This document shows, piece by piece, positions 7,859-16,689 of a stretch of DNA of 64,000 bases. The notes under the pieces were generated by a model. That model saw only the letters and a program-made list of their open reading frames with translations. It did no database searches and was not told where the DNA came from. Both the position numbers and the translations under genes were made by a program. How positions within the stretch are numbered: the stretch's first letter is position 1; each line of letters begins with the position of its first letter. The stretch comes from JBIQJD01 sp044507695. Its GTDB lineage: Bacteria; Bacteroidota; Ignavibacteria; Ignavibacteriales; Ignavibacteriaceae. Where the stretch lies: assembly GCA_044507695.1 (NCBI GenBank), contig JBIQJD010000005.1, positions 124,001-188,000 of the forward strand. Reading direction: 5' to 3'.

Positions 7859-9334
7859 ATGAATTTTGAACAATTCAAAGAATTAGCTAAAGAGTATAAT
7901 CTTATTCCGGTTTATGAAACAATAACCGCCGATCTGCTTACTCCGGTTCTTGCTTATTTAAAAATCAGAAAAAACAGTAAGCAGAATTTCTTGCTGGAAT
8001 CTGTTGAAGGTTCTGCAAGCATGGCCCGATATTCTTTTATCGGTAAAGATCCTTCAATAGTTTTTTCAAATAAAGGATTGAATCTTTCTGCAAGAAGAAA
8101 CGGCACGTCTGAAAATTTCAATCAAAATATATTTGAATTTATCAGGAATGAGATTAAGAAATTCAGACAGCCTAAACTAGAAAACCTGCCTGATTTTACA
8201 GGAGGAATTGTTGGTTATCTTGGCTACGAAAATATATCGCTGATAGAACGTGTAATTAATTTTAACGGTGAAAGTTTCGATAATCCTCATTCCAACTTCG
8301 GTATTTACAATACGATCCTTGCTTTCGATCATTACAAGCACCAGATAATCTTAATCTCTAACATTGAAATAAATTCTGATACAAATCTTGAAGCCGCATA
8401 CTATCAGGCAAAAAGCAATATTCGTCAGCTAAAAGCAGAATTAAAAAAACCAATTGAACATAGTTCAGATTTTAAATTAACAGGAGAATTATCTGAGAAT
8501 TTTAATCCTGATGAATTTTTCAGCCAGGTTGAAGCAGGAAAAAATCATATTGAAGAAGGAGATATTTTTCAGATTGTTCTTTCAAAAAGATTTTCCGCCA
8601 AATACAATGGTGATCCGTTTAATGTTTACAGAGCATTGAGAATAATAAATCCTTCTCCATACATGTATCATTTAGAATTTGAAAATGATTTTTCAATCAT
8701 TGGTACATCACCAGAAGATCTTTTAAAAGTAAAAAACAGAACTGCACAGCTACTACCGATTGCCGGAACAAGAAGAAGAGGCAAAACTCCAGATGAAGAC
8801 AAAAATCTTGAAACTGATTTAAAGAGTGATCCTAAAGAAATTGCAGAGCACACAATGCTTGTTGATCTTGGCAGGAATGATCTTGGCAGAGTTTGTAAAT
8901 ATGGATCGGTTCATGTTTCGGAAAATATGAAGATTCAACGATACTCTCATGTTATGCACATGGTTTCAAAAGTTGAAGGAAAACTTGCGGATGATAAAGA
9001 TTCAATTGATGCACTAATGTCCTGCTTTCCTGCCGGTACTGTTACCGGCGCACCAAAGATACGTGCAATTCAATTGATAGATAAATATGAAAAACTTGAG
9101 CGAAACGTGTATGCCGGTTCAATTGGTTATTTTGATTTTTCCGGAAACCTTGATATGTGCATTGCAATAAGAACCTTGTTTGTTAAAGGAAAAACTATTT
9201 ACTGGCAGGCAGGTGCCGGAATTGTTGCAGACAGCAAACCGGAACTTGAAGCAAAAGAAATTAAAAATAAATCAGCCGCAATGGTTAATGCTCTAAAATA
9301 TGCAGAGGTAATTGATGAAGATCCTGGTAATTGA
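7859..9334 (+). CDS. trpE: Anthranilate synthase component I
   Basis: Converts chorismate to anthranilate with ammonia supplied by TrpG, the first committed step of tryptophan synthesis. The 491-residue protein has the N-terminal LLES motif (45-48), part of the site that binds tryptophan for feedback inhibition in the family. The C-terminal chorismate-binding domain shows LLPIAGTRRRGKTPDED, LVDLGRNDLGRVC and PAGTVTGAPKIRAIQLID. ATG start with an AAAGGCAG ribosome site, 16 bases after the attenuator T-run. The end overlaps trpG by 20 bases, consistent with matched synthesis of the two subunits. Regulation by attenuation and probably by feedback. Confidence 0.97.
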   Translation: MNFEQFKELAKEYNLIPVYETITADLLTPVLAYLKIRKNSKQNFLLESVEGSASMARYSFIGKDPSIVFSNKGLNLSARRNGTSENFNQNIFEFIRNEIKKFRQPKLENLPDFTGGIVGYLGYENISLIERVINFNGESFDNPHSNFGIYNTILAFDHYKHQIILISNIEINSDTNLEAAYYQAKSNIRQLKAELKKPIEHSSDFKLTGELSENFNPDEFFSQVEAGKNHIEEGDIFQIVLSKRFSAKYNGDPFNVYRALRIINPSPYMYHLEFENDFSIIGTSPEDLLKVKNRTAQLLPIAGTRRRGKTPDEDKNLETDLKSDPKEIAEHTMLVDLGRNDLGRVCKYGSVHVSENMKIQRYSHVMHMVSKVEGKLADDKDSIDALMSCFPAGTVTGAPKIRAIQLIDKYEKLERNVYAGSIGYFDFSGNLDMCIAIRTLFVKGKTIYWQAGAGIVADSKPELEAKEIKNKSAAMVNALKYAEVIDEDPGN

Positions 9335-9881
9335 TAATTACGATTCTTTCACCTACAACCTTGTTCAACTGCTTGGTTCATTTGATAATGAACTCATTAT
9401 AAAACGGAATGATGAGGTAAGCGAAGAAGAGATTTCTGAAATCAATCCGGATAAAATACTTCTTTCTCCCGGGCCCGGAAAACCTGAGGATTCAAAAGCA
9501 ACGCTTACTGCGATTGAAAAGTTTGGGCAGAAAATTCCTGTACTTGGTGTTTGCCTCGGGCATCAGGCAATTAGTGTTGTTTACGGAGGAAAAATAATAA
9601 AGGCTCCGGTTTTAATGCATGGCAAAACTTCTTTCATCAAACATGATTCAAAAACAATATTTAAAAATATTAGGCAGGAATTCGAGGCAACCAGATATCA
9701 TTCACTAATTGTTGATCGGGATTCACTCCCCTCTTCACTTGAAATTTCTGCAGAGACAAGTGATGGAGTTATAATGGGAATGAGGCACAAAGAATATCCG
9801 GTTGAAGGAATTCAGTTTCATCCTGAATCTATTCTTACTTCAGAAGGAAAAAAATTAATTAAAAACTGGCTGGCATTATGA
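9315..9881 (+). CDS. trpG: Anthranilate synthase component II (glutamine amidotransferase)
   Basis: Supplies ammonia from glutamine to TrpE. The 188-residue class I amidotransferase has DNYDSFTYNLVQ at the start, the oxyanion strand LLSPGPGKP, the nucleophile Cys80 in GVCLGHQ and the His169/Glu171 pair in HPES. It is not fused to TrpD or TrpE. The ATG at 9315 has GAGG six bases upstream; a TTG one codon earlier is less likely. It overlaps trpE by 20 bases and trpD by 4 (ATGA). The same protein could serve p-aminobenzoate synthesis, as in some bacteria, but its place in the operon assigns it to TrpE. Confidence 0.95.
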   Translation: MKILVIDNYDSFTYNLVQLLGSFDNELIIKRNDEVSEEEISEINPDKILLSPGPGKPEDSKATLTAIEKFGQKIPVLGVCLGHQAISVVYGGKIIKAPVLMHGKTSFIKHDSKTIFKNIRQEFEATRYHSLIVDRDSLPSSLEISAETSDGVIMGMRHKEYPVEGIQFHPESILTSEGKKLIKNWLAL

Positions 9882-10915
9882 TAAAACAATACATAGAACA
9901 AGTAATTGATCGGCAGGATTTATCATTCAATCAATCATACGAAGTAATGCACCATATAATGAATGGTGAAGTGAATGATATTCATCTTACTGCATTTTTG
10001 GTTGCAATGAAAAGTAAAGGTGAAACTCCTGCAGAGATTGCCGGTTTTGCAAAAGCAATGAAGGAAAAAAGTATAAAAATTAATTGTGATGATGACAATG
10101 TAATTGATGTTTGCGGGACAGGCGGTGATAATTCAGGAACATTTAATATTTCAACAGCGGTTGCATTTGCTGCAGCAGGAGCCGGAGTAAAGGTTGCAAA
10201 GCACGGTAACAGATCTATCTCAAGTAAAAGCGGCAGTGCGGATGTTCTGCAGGAACTTGGAGTTGATATAAATTTATCAAGAGAGGATTCAGAAGAAGCG
10301 CTTAATAAAATTGGAATTACTTTTTTGTTTGCACCAAATTATCATCCCGCAATGAAGTACGCTGCACCTGTAAGAAAAGGATTGGGAATAAAAACTTTGT
10401 TTAATATGCTTGGTCCGTTAACAAATCCAGCCAATGTTAAAAAACAAATCATCGGAACATTTAATATAAAAGCTGCGGAAACTATGTCCGGTTCAGCAAA
10501 ATATCTTGAACTTGAAAAAGCATGTTTCCTTTGCTGCTCAAATAAATACGATGAAATTTATCTTGGCGATGCAACAGATATTTATGAGTACAATTCCGAA
10601 CAGGCTGTAATAAATTATTCGATCACACATGAAACTTTTGGTTATCCCAAAACAGAAACCACCTCTATTAAAGGTGATACTGCAGATGTAAACGCGCAAA
10701 TTATCCTTGAGATTTTCAACCAAAGAAGTAAGGATATAAAAAACAAAACCGTTAGAGGCGCATTTCATACAGTTGCAGCAAATACAGCTTTTGCGTTATA
10801 CAGCGCGGGATATTCCACCGATTTAAAAGAATGTTTATCTGCTGCAGAAGATTCTATAATCAGTGGTGCAGCTTTGAGAAAGCTTAATGAATTAAAAAAT
10901 TTCAGGAAATCATAA
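9878..10915 (+). CDS. trpD: Anthranilate phosphoribosyltransferase
   Basis: Transfers the phosphoribosyl group of PRPP to anthranilate. The 345-residue product carries the PRPP-binding DVCGTGGDNSGTFNIST block (about residues 76-92) and VAKHGNRSISSKSGSADVL, both diagnostic of TrpD, then the NMLGPLTNPA motif. Length is usual. The ATG overlaps the trpG stop (ATGA), typical of translational coupling, and the stop is followed without a gap by the TTG of trpC. Confidence 0.96.
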   Translation: MIKQYIEQVIDRQDLSFNQSYEVMHHIMNGEVNDIHLTAFLVAMKSKGETPAEIAGFAKAMKEKSIKINCDDDNVIDVCGTGGDNSGTFNISTAVAFAAAGAGVKVAKHGNRSISSKSGSADVLQELGVDINLSREDSEEALNKIGITFLFAPNYHPAMKYAAPVRKGLGIKTLFNMLGPLTNPANVKKQIIGTFNIKAAETMSGSAKYLELEKACFLCCSNKYDEIYLGDATDIYEYNSEQAVINYSITHETFGYPKTETTSIKGDTADVNAQIILEIFNQRSKDIKNKTVRGAFHTVAANTAFALYSAGYSTDLKECLSAAEDSIISGAALRKLNELKNFRKS

Positions 10916-11716
10916 TTGAATATTCTTGATCAAATACTGGAAGTAAAAAAGCAGGAAGTGATAGAATTAAAAAACAAATTTACTCTTTCTTCCTTTTCTG
11001 ATTATGAATTTTTTAATTCCAAATGTTTAAAATTTAAAGATAAACTCTCTGGTAAAAGTTTATCAATAATTGCAGAGATAAAAAAAGCTAGTCCATCTAA
11101 AGGAATAATCAGGGAAGATTTCAATCATCAGAAAATTGCTGAAATATATTTCAGTTCTGGTGTTGATGCAGTATCAATTCTAACTGATAATAAATTTTTC
11201 TGCGGCAGTATTAATTATCTAAACAATATAGCAAAGATGAAAGAGCGCCCGCTACTCCGAAAGGATTTTATTATCAGCGAATACCAGGTTTATGAGGCGA
11301 AGGCAAACGGCGCAGATATTATTCTTCTTATTTGTGAAGCGCTTTCACAAAGCCAGATAAATGAATTAACAAGTGCAGCTTATGAAATCGGATTAGAAGT
11401 ACTGCTTGAGCTTCATTCGGAACAACAACTCTCAAAAATAAGTTTTACATTAAATGATTTGATAGGAATTAACAACCGCAATCTTGAAACGTTTGAAGTT
11501 TCGCTTGATACAACCGCAAAACTTGCCGGAATAATTTTAAATCAATATGAAAAAACAAAAATAATTTCTGAAAGCGGAATTAGTACAGGAGAAGATATTT
11601 CATTTCTGAAAAATCAAAATATAAATGGAATACTTGTTGGCGAACATCTGATGAAATCTGCAGATATAAAATCTAAAATCGAAGAACTCAAGGAATGGTG
11701 TTCCAATGAAGGTTAA
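10916..11716 (+). CDS. trpC: Indole-3-glycerol phosphate synthase
   Basis: Closes the indole ring from CdRP. The 266-residue TIM barrel shows SIIAEIKKASPSKGII (substrate-binding and catalytic Lys), LLRKDFIISEYQVYEA, LIGINNRNLETFEV and ISESGIST near the phosphate site. It is a stand-alone enzyme, not fused to TrpF. The start is TTG placed directly after the trpD stop with no intergenic base; MNILDQILEVKKQEV is the usual N-terminus. It overlaps trpF by 11 bases. Confidence 0.95.
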   Translation: MNILDQILEVKKQEVIELKNKFTLSSFSDYEFFNSKCLKFKDKLSGKSLSIIAEIKKASPSKGIIREDFNHQKIAEIYFSSGVDAVSILTDNKFFCGSINYLNNIAKMKERPLLRKDFIISEYQVYEAKANGADIILLICEALSQSQINELTSAAYEIGLEVLLELHSEQQLSKISFTLNDLIGINNRNLETFEVSLDTTAKLAGIILNQYEKTKIISESGISTGEDISFLKNQNINGILVGEHLMKSADIKSKIEELKEWCSNEG

Positions 11717-12344
11717 AGTTTGCGGCATAACAAATATTGAAGATGCCTTGTTAAGTGAACATTCCGGTGCAGATGCACTCGGTTTTATTTTTTACAATGA
11801 AAGTAAAAGATATATTCCACCGGCAGAAGTGAAAAAAATTATCGCGAAGCTTTCTCCTTTTACGATGAAGATAGGAGTTTTTGTAAATGAATCTCCGGAA
11901 CTGGTGAATCAGATTGCGGTTGAAACAGGTTTAAATGCGGTACAATTGCATGGTGATGAAAAGCTGGAGTACATAACAAAAATTAATCTTCCGGTAGTTA
12001 AAACAATAAGAATAAGAAATGATTTTGATGAAAGTCTGCTAAATCAGTTTAACAGTTATTCAATTCTGCTTGATACATATACATCAGATGAATACGGCGG
12101 AACAGGAAAATCATTTAACTGGAAATTAATTCCGGAAAAATATTTAAATAGAATAATTTTAGCCGGCGGGATTTCTGTTGATAATGTTGAATTCATATTC
12201 AAAAACATCAAACCGGCAGCAATAGATATTTCTTCTTCTCTTGAAAAAGAACCGGGGAAAAAAGATGAGCAAAAGATTAAACAATTTTTTAACAAATTAA
12301 ATTCTATCAGGAGTCAGCAAAATGGTAATCATGATGAAACTTAA
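11706..12344 (+). CDS. trpF: Phosphoribosylanthranilate isomerase
   Basis: Amadori isomerisation of phosphoribosylanthranilate to CdRP. The 212-residue barrel begins KVCGIT with the catalytic Cys, has ADALGFIF and FVNESPE, and near the C-terminus ILAGGIS for phosphate binding. ATG start inside the last codons of trpC. It runs 23 bases into the next gene, so all steps of the pathway are tightly coupled. Confidence 0.94.
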   Translation: MKVKVCGITNIEDALLSEHSGADALGFIFYNESKRYIPPAEVKKIIAKLSPFTMKIGVFVNESPELVNQIAVETGLNAVQLHGDEKLEYITKINLPVVKTIRIRNDFDESLLNQFNSYSILLDTYTSDEYGGTGKSFNWKLIPEKYLNRIILAGGISVDNVEFIFKNIKPAAIDISSSLEKEPGKKDEQKIKQFFNKLNSIRSQQNGNHDET

Positions 12345-13353
12345 CGCACCCAAAGAGGATATCGATCAGGTAAAGGAGAAAATCCTTGCCAGCAACTGCA
12401 AGCCGCATGAGATATACGGCTCAAGCAAAATTGCAATCGGAGTAACCGGCAACACTGCAAAACTTTCTATTGAAGATTTTTTAGCGATGGATTCTGTTGA
12501 AGAAGCTGTGAGGGTTTCAAAGCCTTATAAGTTAGTAAGCAGAGAAATGAAGAGTGAAAATACGATAATTAATTTCGGCGATACTTCAATCGGCGGTGAA
12601 GAGTTAACAGTAATAGCCGGCCCGTGCTCTGTTGAAAGCAGAGATCAAATGTTTGAAATAGCCGGTGAATTAAAAGAAATGGGAATTAAGTTTATAAGGG
12701 CAGGAGCTTATAAACCGCGTTCAAGTCCTTATTCTTTTCAGGGCCTGAAAGAAAAAGGATTGGAAATTCTTGCAGAGGTTAAAAAAGAATTTGGGTTAAA
12801 AGTTGTTACCGAAGCAAAGGATAATAACAATCTTGATCTCATTTCAGAAGTTGCAGATATAATTCAGATTGGCGCACGCAATATGCAGAACTTTTCTTTG
12901 CTTGAAGAAGTTGGGCAGTTGACAACTCCTATTTTATTAAAGCGTGGATTAGCAGCTACAATTGAAGACTTGCTGATGAGCGCCGAATATATTGTATCAC
13001 AGGGAAATTACAATGTAATTTTATGTGAACGCGGCATAAGAACATTTGAAACGCATACACGCAATACACTTGATTTAAATGCAGTACCTGTGATTAAAAA
13101 ACATTCACACCTTCCTATACTTGTTGATCCTTCTCATGGAATTGGTATATGGGATAAAGTAACTCCAATGGCAATGGCTGCTATTGCATGCGGTGCAGAT
13201 GGATTAATAATAGAAGTTCATGCTCATCCTGAAAAAGCATTGTCTGATGGATTTCAATCATTAACTCCAAAAACTTTCAAACAACTACTAAGCAAGGTTG
13301 AACAACTTGCACCAATTGTAGAAAGAAAATATGACACTTATGCACAGGTATAA
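12322..13353 (+). CDS. aroF: 3-deoxy-7-phosphoheptulonate (DAHP) synthase with N-terminal ferredoxin-like domain
   Basis: Condenses PEP and erythrose 4-phosphate, the first step of the shikimate pathway. The 343-residue product resembles the Thermotoga-type enzyme. An N-terminal ferredoxin-like regulatory domain of about 75 residues leads to VSKPYKLVSRE, followed by the barrel with AGPCSVES, RAGAYKPRSSPYSFQGL, QIGARNMQNF and ILVDPSHGIG. In the Thermotoga enzyme that small domain mediates inhibition by Phe and Tyr; whether it does here is inference. The gene lies between trpF and trpB, overlapping both, so it is part of the trp transcript. The ATG at 12322 is followed by another at 12331; the first is used here. 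Confidence 0.93.
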   Translation: MVIMMKLNAPKEDIDQVKEKILASNCKPHEIYGSSKIAIGVTGNTAKLSIEDFLAMDSVEEAVRVSKPYKLVSREMKSENTIINFGDTSIGGEELTVIAGPCSVESRDQMFEIAGELKEMGIKFIRAGAYKPRSSPYSFQGLKEKGLEILAEVKKEFGLKVVTEAKDNNNLDLISEVADIIQIGARNMQNFSLLEEVGQLTTPILLKRGLAATIEDLLMSAEYIVSQGNYNVILCERGIRTFETHTRNTLDLNAVPVIKKHSHLPILVDPSHGIGIWDKVTPMAMAAIACGADGLIIEVHAHPEKALSDGFQSLTPKTFKQLLSKVEQLAPIVERKYDTYAQV

Positions 13354-14530
13354 TTATCCTGATACAAAAGGTAAATTCGGAAGTTACGGCGGTAAATTTG
13401 TACCTGAAACTTTAATCACTCCTCTTAAAGAACTTGAGAATGTTTATAATGAATTAAAGAGTGATAAAAATTTTCAGGATGAATTAACAAAACTAAACAA
13501 TGAATATACCGGAAGACCAACGCCGCTGACTTTTGCTGAGGGATTAACTTCTCATTTCAATAAAGCAAAAATATATCTCAAGCGTGAAGACCTTTGCCAC
13601 ACAGGCGCTCATAAAATTAACAATGCACTCGGACAGATTCTGCTTGCAAAAAAATTAGGTAAAACAAGAATCATTGCGGAAACCGGAGCCGGGCAGCATG
13701 GAGTTGCAACTGCTACAGCTTGTGCAAAATTTGGTTTGAAATGTATTGTTTATATGGGTGAAGTTGATATGGAAAGGCAAAGTTTAAATGTATTCCGTAT
13801 GCATCTGCTTGGCGCAGAAGTAATTCCTGTAACTTCAGGAAGCCGTACTTTAAAAGATGCAACTAACGAAGCGATTCGCGATTGGGTAACTAATGTTGAA
13901 AATACGCATTACATTATTGGTTCAGTTGTGGGTCCGCATCCATATCCTATGATGGTTAGAGATTTTCAATCAGTAATTGGTATTGAAACAAAACAACAAA
14001 TTACTTCTGTTGAAAATAAACTTCCAGATTATATAATTGCTTCTGTTGGCGGCGGCAGCAATGCTATGGGTATTTTTTATCCTTTCATCAAATCATCTGT
14101 AAAATTAATTGGAGTTGAAGCTGCAGGACATGGGCTCGATACATCCGAGCACAGTGCTACATTAACTCTCGGCAGAGAAGGTATTTTTCATGGAATGAAA
14201 ACTTATCTTCTGCAGGATGAGTTTGGGCAGATTTCCCCGGTTCATTCAATTTCTGCCGGGCTTGATTATCCCGGAGTTGGACCGGAACACAGTAATTTAA
14301 AAGACGATCAATTAGCAGAATATTTTTCAGTAACTGATGATGAAGCATTAGAAGCAACGAAACTAATCTCTCAGAAAGAAGGAATTATTCCTGCGCTTGA
14401 AAGTGCACATGCTGTTGCTTATCTAAATTATTTGATGCAGCAAACCACTAAGGATGAAATTGTAGTTGTAAATATAAGCGGACGCGGCGATAAGGATTTA
14501 AATACAATTAAAGATAATCTTTCTTTATAA
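13331..14530 (+). CDS. trpB: Tryptophan synthase beta chain
   Basis: PLP enzyme that joins indole to serine in complex with TrpA. The 399-residue product has the classic TrpB1 N-terminus (GKFGSYGGKFVPETL). The PLP Lys is in KREDLCHTGAHKINNALGQ, and the phosphate-binding loop is SVGGGSNAMG. It overlaps the DAHP synthase gene by 23 bases. ATG at 13331 has GAAAG upstream; a second ATG at 13340 would shorten the protein by three residues. TrpA follows after 11 bases. Confidence 0.96.
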   Translation: MTLMHRYNYPDTKGKFGSYGGKFVPETLITPLKELENVYNELKSDKNFQDELTKLNNEYTGRPTPLTFAEGLTSHFNKAKIYLKREDLCHTGAHKINNALGQILLAKKLGKTRIIAETGAGQHGVATATACAKFGLKCIVYMGEVDMERQSLNVFRMHLLGAEVIPVTSGSRTLKDATNEAIRDWVTNVENTHYIIGSVVGPHPYPMMVRDFQSVIGIETKQQITSVENKLPDYIIASVGGGSNAMGIFYPFIKSSVKLIGVEAAGHGLDTSEHSATLTLGREGIFHGMKTYLLQDEFGQISPVHSISAGLDYPGVGPEHSNLKDDQLAEYFSVTDDEALEATKLISQKEGIIPALESAHAVAYLNYLMQQTTKDEIVVVNISGRGDKDLNTIKDNLSL

Positions 14531-14541
14531 AGGAACTAAAA

Positions 14542-15330
14542 TTGTCATTCATATCTGATTACATAACTAAAAAAATTGAAAGCGGAGAAAAAATTCTCTC
14601 AGCATTTTTAACAGCAGGATTTCCTGACAAAGACAATTTTGTAAAACTTGCTGTGGATGTATTAAATTCCGGGGCAGATTTATTAGAGATCGGATTCCCT
14701 TTCAGTGATCCACTTGCCGATGGACCTATCATCCAGGCATCTTCTCAAACAGCATTGCAGCAAGGTATTACTCTTAATGAAACTTTCAAATATGCTGAAG
14801 CAATCCGAAAAGAAACTGACAAGCCGCTTATATTAATGGGATATGCAAATCCGGTTTTAAATTATGGAATTGATAAATTTGCCTCCGACGCCTCAAATCT
14901 TGGAATCGCCGGAGTGATAATTCCGGATATACCGATTGAAGAGTACGATAATTTTTTTACTTCATCATTTGATAATATTGATATTATCTTATTAGTAACG
15001 CCCACAACTTCTCCGGAAAGAATAAAAGCAATTGATGAAAAGAGCAGAGGATTTGTGTATTGTGTAAGCACAAGCGGAACTACTGGAAATTTCAGCAAGA
15101 AGGCGGCAGATAATCTGGAGTTTATAAAAAACACATATTCTCTTGTAAGAAAAAACAAAATGCTTGTTGGGTTTGGGATATCAAATGCGGCAGATGCAAA
15201 GCTTTATAGTGCCCACAGTGATGGTGTAATTGTTGGAAGCGCGATTATCAAATCCCTGATGAGCCAAAATGGAAATTACAAAGAAACGCTCCGGCTGATT
15301 TCAGAATTGAAACAAGTTCTGAGAAATTAA
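14542..15330 (+). CDS. trpA: Tryptophan synthase alpha chain
   Basis: Cleaves indole-3-glycerol phosphate and channels indole to TrpB. The 262-residue barrel shows FLTAGFPD, LEIGFPFSDPLADGP with the catalytic Glu and Asp, and YCVSTSGTTG. The start is TTG with AGGA about 7 bases upstream; no ATG fits. It is the last gene of the operon and converges on ridA with a 21-base gap. I see no clear terminator hairpin there. Confidence 0.95.
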   Translation: MSFISDYITKKIESGEKILSAFLTAGFPDKDNFVKLAVDVLNSGADLLEIGFPFSDPLADGPIIQASSQTALQQGITLNETFKYAEAIRKETDKPLILMGYANPVLNYGIDKFASDASNLGIAGVIIPDIPIEEYDNFFTSSFDNIDIILLVTPTTSPERIKAIDEKSRGFVYCVSTSGTTGNFSKKAADNLEFIKNTYSLVRKNKMLVGFGISNAADAKLYSAHSDGVIVGSAIIKSLMSQNGNYKETLRLISELKQVLRN

Positions 15331-15351
15331 TAATTGCTGCTTTTCCTGTTA

Positions 15352-15813
15352 TTATTCGTTTTGAATTTTAACAATCATTTCAATTTCAACAACTGAATTT
15401 TTTGGCAAACCATTTACTCCAACTGCACTGCGTGCATGCGCACCTTTCTCACCAAAAATTTTTCCAATCAATTCTGAAGCGCCATTTGCAATTTGCGGTT
15501 GATTTTCAAATCCATCTGCACCATTAACAAAAACAGTTAACTTAACAACTTGTTTGATTTTTTCTAAACTTCCGATAACAGATTTAATTGCCCCGAGACA
15601 ATTTAATGCACAAATCTCAGCAGCTTTTTTAGCATCTTCTTCTGAAATATCTTTACCGGCTGCACCTGTATAATTCAACTCACCATTTACAATTGGTATT
15701 TGTCCGGCAGTAAAAACATAATCATCAATCAATACTGCAGGAACGTACGCAGCAAGCGGTTTTGGCGGCAGCGGAATTTCTAATCCAAGTTCTTTTATTT
15801 TTTGTTCAATCAT
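15352..15813 (-). CDS. RidA/YjgF family enamine/imine deaminase-like protein
   Basis: RidA proteins hydrolyse reactive 2-aminoacrylate-type enamines. The 153-residue product is longer than canonical RidA (about 130) and matches the YjgF_like_1 subgroup, with FTAGQIPIVNGEL near the N-terminus. GAHARSAVGVNGLPKNSVVEIE near the C-terminus contains the position of the catalytic Arg. ATG start with GGGAG six bases upstream. It is divergent from mazG with 77 bases between the starts and converges on trpA. Substrate of this subgroup is uncertain. Confidence 0.85.
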   Translation of the reverse strand: MIEQKIKELGLEIPLPPKPLAAYVPAVLIDDYVFTAGQIPIVNGELNYTGAAGKDISEEDAKKAAEICALNCLGAIKSVIGSLEKIKQVVKLTVFVNGADGFENQPQIANGASELIGKIFGEKGAHARSAVGVNGLPKNSVVEIEMIVKIQNE

Positions 15814-15826
15814 TTTAATCTCCCTT

Positions 15827-15855
15827 TTTGAACTTCTGCTTATTGTTTATTTTTG
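15827..15855 (+). promoter_or_regulatory. Candidate promoter for mazG
   Basis: TTTG ending at 15830 and TATTTTTG at 15848-15855 (TAnnTTTG type) are separated by 17 bases and stand about 35 bases before the mazG ATG. On the opposite strand TAATTTTG (15874-15881) could serve ridA, but no partner box was found. Visual match only. Confidence 0.35.
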
Positions 15856-15890
15856 TTTTGAATTTCATTCACTCAAAATTAGGATAATTT

Positions 15891-16688
15891 ATGCTTGATA
15901 AAAAGTTTGATGAATTTGTTCAGATTGTAAGAAGGTTAAGAAAAGAATGCCCGTGGGACAGAGAACAAACCAATGATTCAATTAAATCTGCAACTATCGA
16001 AGAAGCCTATGAAGTTGTTGAGTCAATTGATAACAAAGATTACCAGGAATTAAGAAACGAACTTGGCGATCTTCTGCTTCATGTTGTTTTTCATACAATA
16101 ATTGCCGAAGAAGAAAATCACTTTACATTGCAGGATGTAATTGATTCAATCCAATCAAAATTGATCAGAAGACATCCACACGTTTTTGGTACTACAGAAG
16201 TTTCCGGTTCTGAAGAAGTGAAGAAAAACTGGGAAGCAATAAAATTATCGGAAGGCAGAACATCTGTACTGGAAGGTGTTCCGCAGCATTTGCCGGCATT
16301 ACAGCGTGCGTACCGATTGCAGGAAAAAGCAGCCAAAGTTGGATTTGATTGGGAAAAAATTGAAGATGTGTGGGACAAAGTTCTTGAAGAAATTGAAGAA
16401 ATGCATGAAGCAAAAATCGAAAGTGAAAAATCAACTCCCAAAAAAATAAGTAATGCTGATTATGAAAAGCTTGAAGAGGAATTTGGTGATGTATTTTTCG
16501 CGCTTGTAAATTATGCACGCTTTCTTCACATCAACCCTGAAAATGCGTTAAGAAAAACAAACCGGAAATTTATAAAGCGATTTTCTTATGTTGAACAGAA
16601 GATTGCTGAGCTTGGCAAAAAAATAAATGAATCAAATCTTGCAGAGATGGATAATTTCTGGGAAGAAAGCAAAAGACTGAAAGAGTAA
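15891..16688 (+). CDS. mazG: Nucleoside triphosphate pyrophosphohydrolase MazG
   Basis: Hydrolyses (d)NTPs to monophosphates and pyrophosphate, a house-cleaning and stringent-response-related activity. The 265-residue product has two MazG-like domains. The first has LRKECPWDREQTNDSI and EEAYEVVESIDN followed by ELGDLLLHVVFH; the second has EEIEEMHEA and EEEFGDVFFALVNYARF. The repeated E-x-x-E plus D metal motifs are present in both. The 3' end meets phoH tail to tail with a single base between the stops. Confidence 0.94.
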   Translation: MLDKKFDEFVQIVRRLRKECPWDREQTNDSIKSATIEEAYEVVESIDNKDYQELRNELGDLLLHVVFHTIIAEEENHFTLQDVIDSIQSKLIRRHPHVFGTTEVSGSEEVKKNWEAIKLSEGRTSVLEGVPQHLPALQRAYRLQEKAAKVGFDWEKIEDVWDKVLEEIEEMHEAKIESEKSTPKKISNADYEKLEEEFGDVFFALVNYARFLHINPENALRKTNRKFIKRFSYVEQKIAELGKKINESNLAEMDNFWEESKRLKE

Positions 16689-16689
16689 T

